Shown: positions 5,493 to 6,370 of the stretch, in pieces | Layout of the letters: every line of letters starts with the position of its first letter | Position numbering within the stretch: the first letter of the stretch is position 1 | Assembly (NCBI GenBank): GCA_029880425.1 | Contig: JAOUOK010000114.1 | Coordinates: 1 to 6,370 of the forward strand | Direction: 5' to 3' | DNA length: 6,370 bases | Source of the DNA: Gammaproteobacteria bacterium | Lineage (GTDB): Bacteria > Pseudomonadota > Gammaproteobacteria > UBA6429 > Thiohalophilaceae | Program-made: the position numbers and the translations under genes | Notes under the pieces: generated by a model | Told to the model about the DNA's origin: nothing | Seen by the model: the letters and a program-made list of their open reading frames with translations, nothing else | Database searches by the model: none

Positions 5493-6370
5493 TTACCTGA
5501 CTATTTCAGGTCCCATCAGGGTATTCGGTAACCATGTAGAAATGGCGGGAACATACGTTACGATAATCAGGAACAGGAACATGATGAGTAACCAGGGCGC
5601 AGCGGCTTTGACGACAGCGAGCATTGACATGCCGGCGACACCCGAGGTGACAAATAAGTTTAATCCCACCGGTGGTGTGATCATACCTATTTCCATGTTG
5701 ACCACCATCATAATACCAAGGTGAATCGGATCAATCCCCAGCGCGATGGCGATAGGGAATACGATGGGAGCAACGATAATCAACAACCCAGATGGTTCCA
5801 TAAACTGTCCACCAACCAGCAGCAGTAGGTTTACCATAATAAGAAACGTGATTGGGCCTAAGCCCATGGCCAGCATCGACTCGGTGATTAACTGCGGAAT
5901 GCGTTCCTCGGTAAGTACGTGTTTTAAGATTAAGGCATTAGCGATAATAAACATCAGCATGATGGTGAGTTTGCCGGCCTCGAAAAGTGTTTTCTTAGTA
6001 TCTTTATGCCAAAAGATTGAAAGGGCACGCCAGATGAGTTTTGGCCCACCTTCACCTTTTTCTTTAAACGGCCCCATGTCACAGTAGATAAAATTAGCAA
6101 TGAAAAAAGCATACACAGCGGCGACAGCAGCGGCCTCTGTTGGGGTGAAGATACCACCGTAAATTCCGCCAAGTATGATAATGATCAGAAACAAGCCCCA
6201 GCTTGCCTCTTTGCCAGAGTCGTAAATTTCTTTCCAGCCTTTCCAGGGTTGAGCGGGTAAGCCTTTAACGCGTGCCACGATATAAATGGCAATCATCAGC
6301 ATAAGCCCGGCCATGATACCGGGAATGACGCCACCCAGGAACATGCGCCCGACTGAAACATCGGTGGCGG
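5493..6370 (-). CDS. dctM: TRAP transporter large permease, C4-dicarboxylate type DctM (N-terminus outside window)
   Basis: The frame ends at the TAA complementary to 5493-5495 and runs unbroken to the right edge, giving 291 visible residues. The Met at 6344 is internal: the frame continues upstream as ATDVSVGR before MFLGGVIPGI, a typical DctM segment, and the family is about 425 or more residues long. Counting from that Met, GGIYGGIFTPTEAAAVAAVY (59-78), GGQFMEPSG (178-186), GIDPIHLGIMMVVNMEIG (203-220) and TPPVGLNLFV (223-232) are family signatures. About seven or eight membrane segments are visible, plus a polar loop (about 88-120). DctM is the 12-helix channel of Na+-driven tripartite transporters that work with a periplasmic binding protein (DctP) and a small membrane subunit (DctQ), probably encoded just beyond the right edge. 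MEPSG and the rest resemble C4-dicarboxylate DctM, but TRAP substrates are hard to infer from this subunit alone. It converges on the MBL gene. Confidence 0.9.
   Translation of the reverse strand, partial: ATDVSVGRMFLGGVIPGIMAGLMLMIAIYIVARVKGLPAQPWKGWKEIYDSGKEASWGLFLIIIILGGIYGGIFTPTEAAAVAAVYAFFIANFIYCDMGPFKEKGEGGPKLIWRALSIFWHKDTKKTLFEAGKLTIMLMFIIANALILKHVLTEERIPQLITESMLAMGLGPITFLIMVNLLLLVGGQFMEPSGLLIIVAPIVFPIAIALGIDPIHLGIMMVVNMEIGMITPPVGLNLFVTSGVAGMSMLAVVKAAAPWLLIMFLFLIIVTYVPAISTWLPNTLMGPEIVR

Noticed and set aside
5746..6087. Plus-strand frame of 113 codons opposite the TRAP permease
   Set aside because: Shadow of the conserved DctM frame; low-complexity, Ile/Met/Ser-rich translation with no domain character.
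5954..6172. Minus-strand frame of 72 codons inside the TRAP gene
   Set aside because: Out-of-frame shadow of dctM, whose membrane segments and TPTEAAAVA motif run through the same bases intact.
6342..6344. Start codon for a 283-residue TRAP protein
   Set aside because: The frame continues upstream to the window edge with DctM-like residues (SVGR before MFLGG), so this Met is internal and the gene is partial.

Overview
The window looks like chromosomal DNA from a gammaproteobacterium with moderate, slightly AT-leaning composition. Two proteins read closely like their Enterobacteria-type relatives from family knowledge alone: NhaR (LysR family) and YccA (Bax inhibitor-1 family). Strong GGAGG-type ribosome binding sites precede five of the plus-strand genes. 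No insertion sequence, integrase, phage gene, tRNA, rRNA or CRISPR array is visible. The genus cannot be named from this sequence.

Layout, left to right. (1) 1-861, minus strand: nhaR, a LysR-type activator, cut at its C-terminus by the window edge. (2) 862-996: divergent control region with a 15-bp palindrome of the LysR T-N11-A type, a 7-bp hairpin and a short tandem repeat. (3) 997-3303, plus strand: a probable transcription unit of a short ribosome hibernation factor (HPF/RaiA family), yccA (FtsH modulator), and a class II aldolase carrying an extra C-terminal Dabb domain. (4) 3304-3519: AT-rich gap with small inverted repeats and a plausible promoter. (5) 3520-4371: a two-domain sulfurtransferase (rhodanese/MST family). 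(6) 4466-5410: a secreted metallo-beta-lactamase-fold hydrolase of the SoxH-like type. (7) 5427-5478: a strong intrinsic terminator for the plus-strand genes. (8) 5493-6370, minus strand: the C-terminal two thirds of a TRAP transporter large permease (DctM), entering from beyond the right edge and converging on the MBL gene.

How the genes may work together is inference. The hpf-yccA pair joins translation shutdown to membrane protein quality control, both stress functions, and lies head to head with a regulator whose E. coli homologue responds to Na+ and alkaline pH. The sulfurtransferase and the periplasmic SoxH-like hydrolase are neighbours on one strand and could share a role in sulfur compounds, but no other sox gene is in view. 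I see no clearly new defence or mobile system. The most unusual items are the aldolase-Dabb fusion, the nhaR/hpf divergent arrangement with its operator-like palindrome, and the sulfurtransferase with a CGGGIIAS active-site loop beside an orphan SoxH-like protein.
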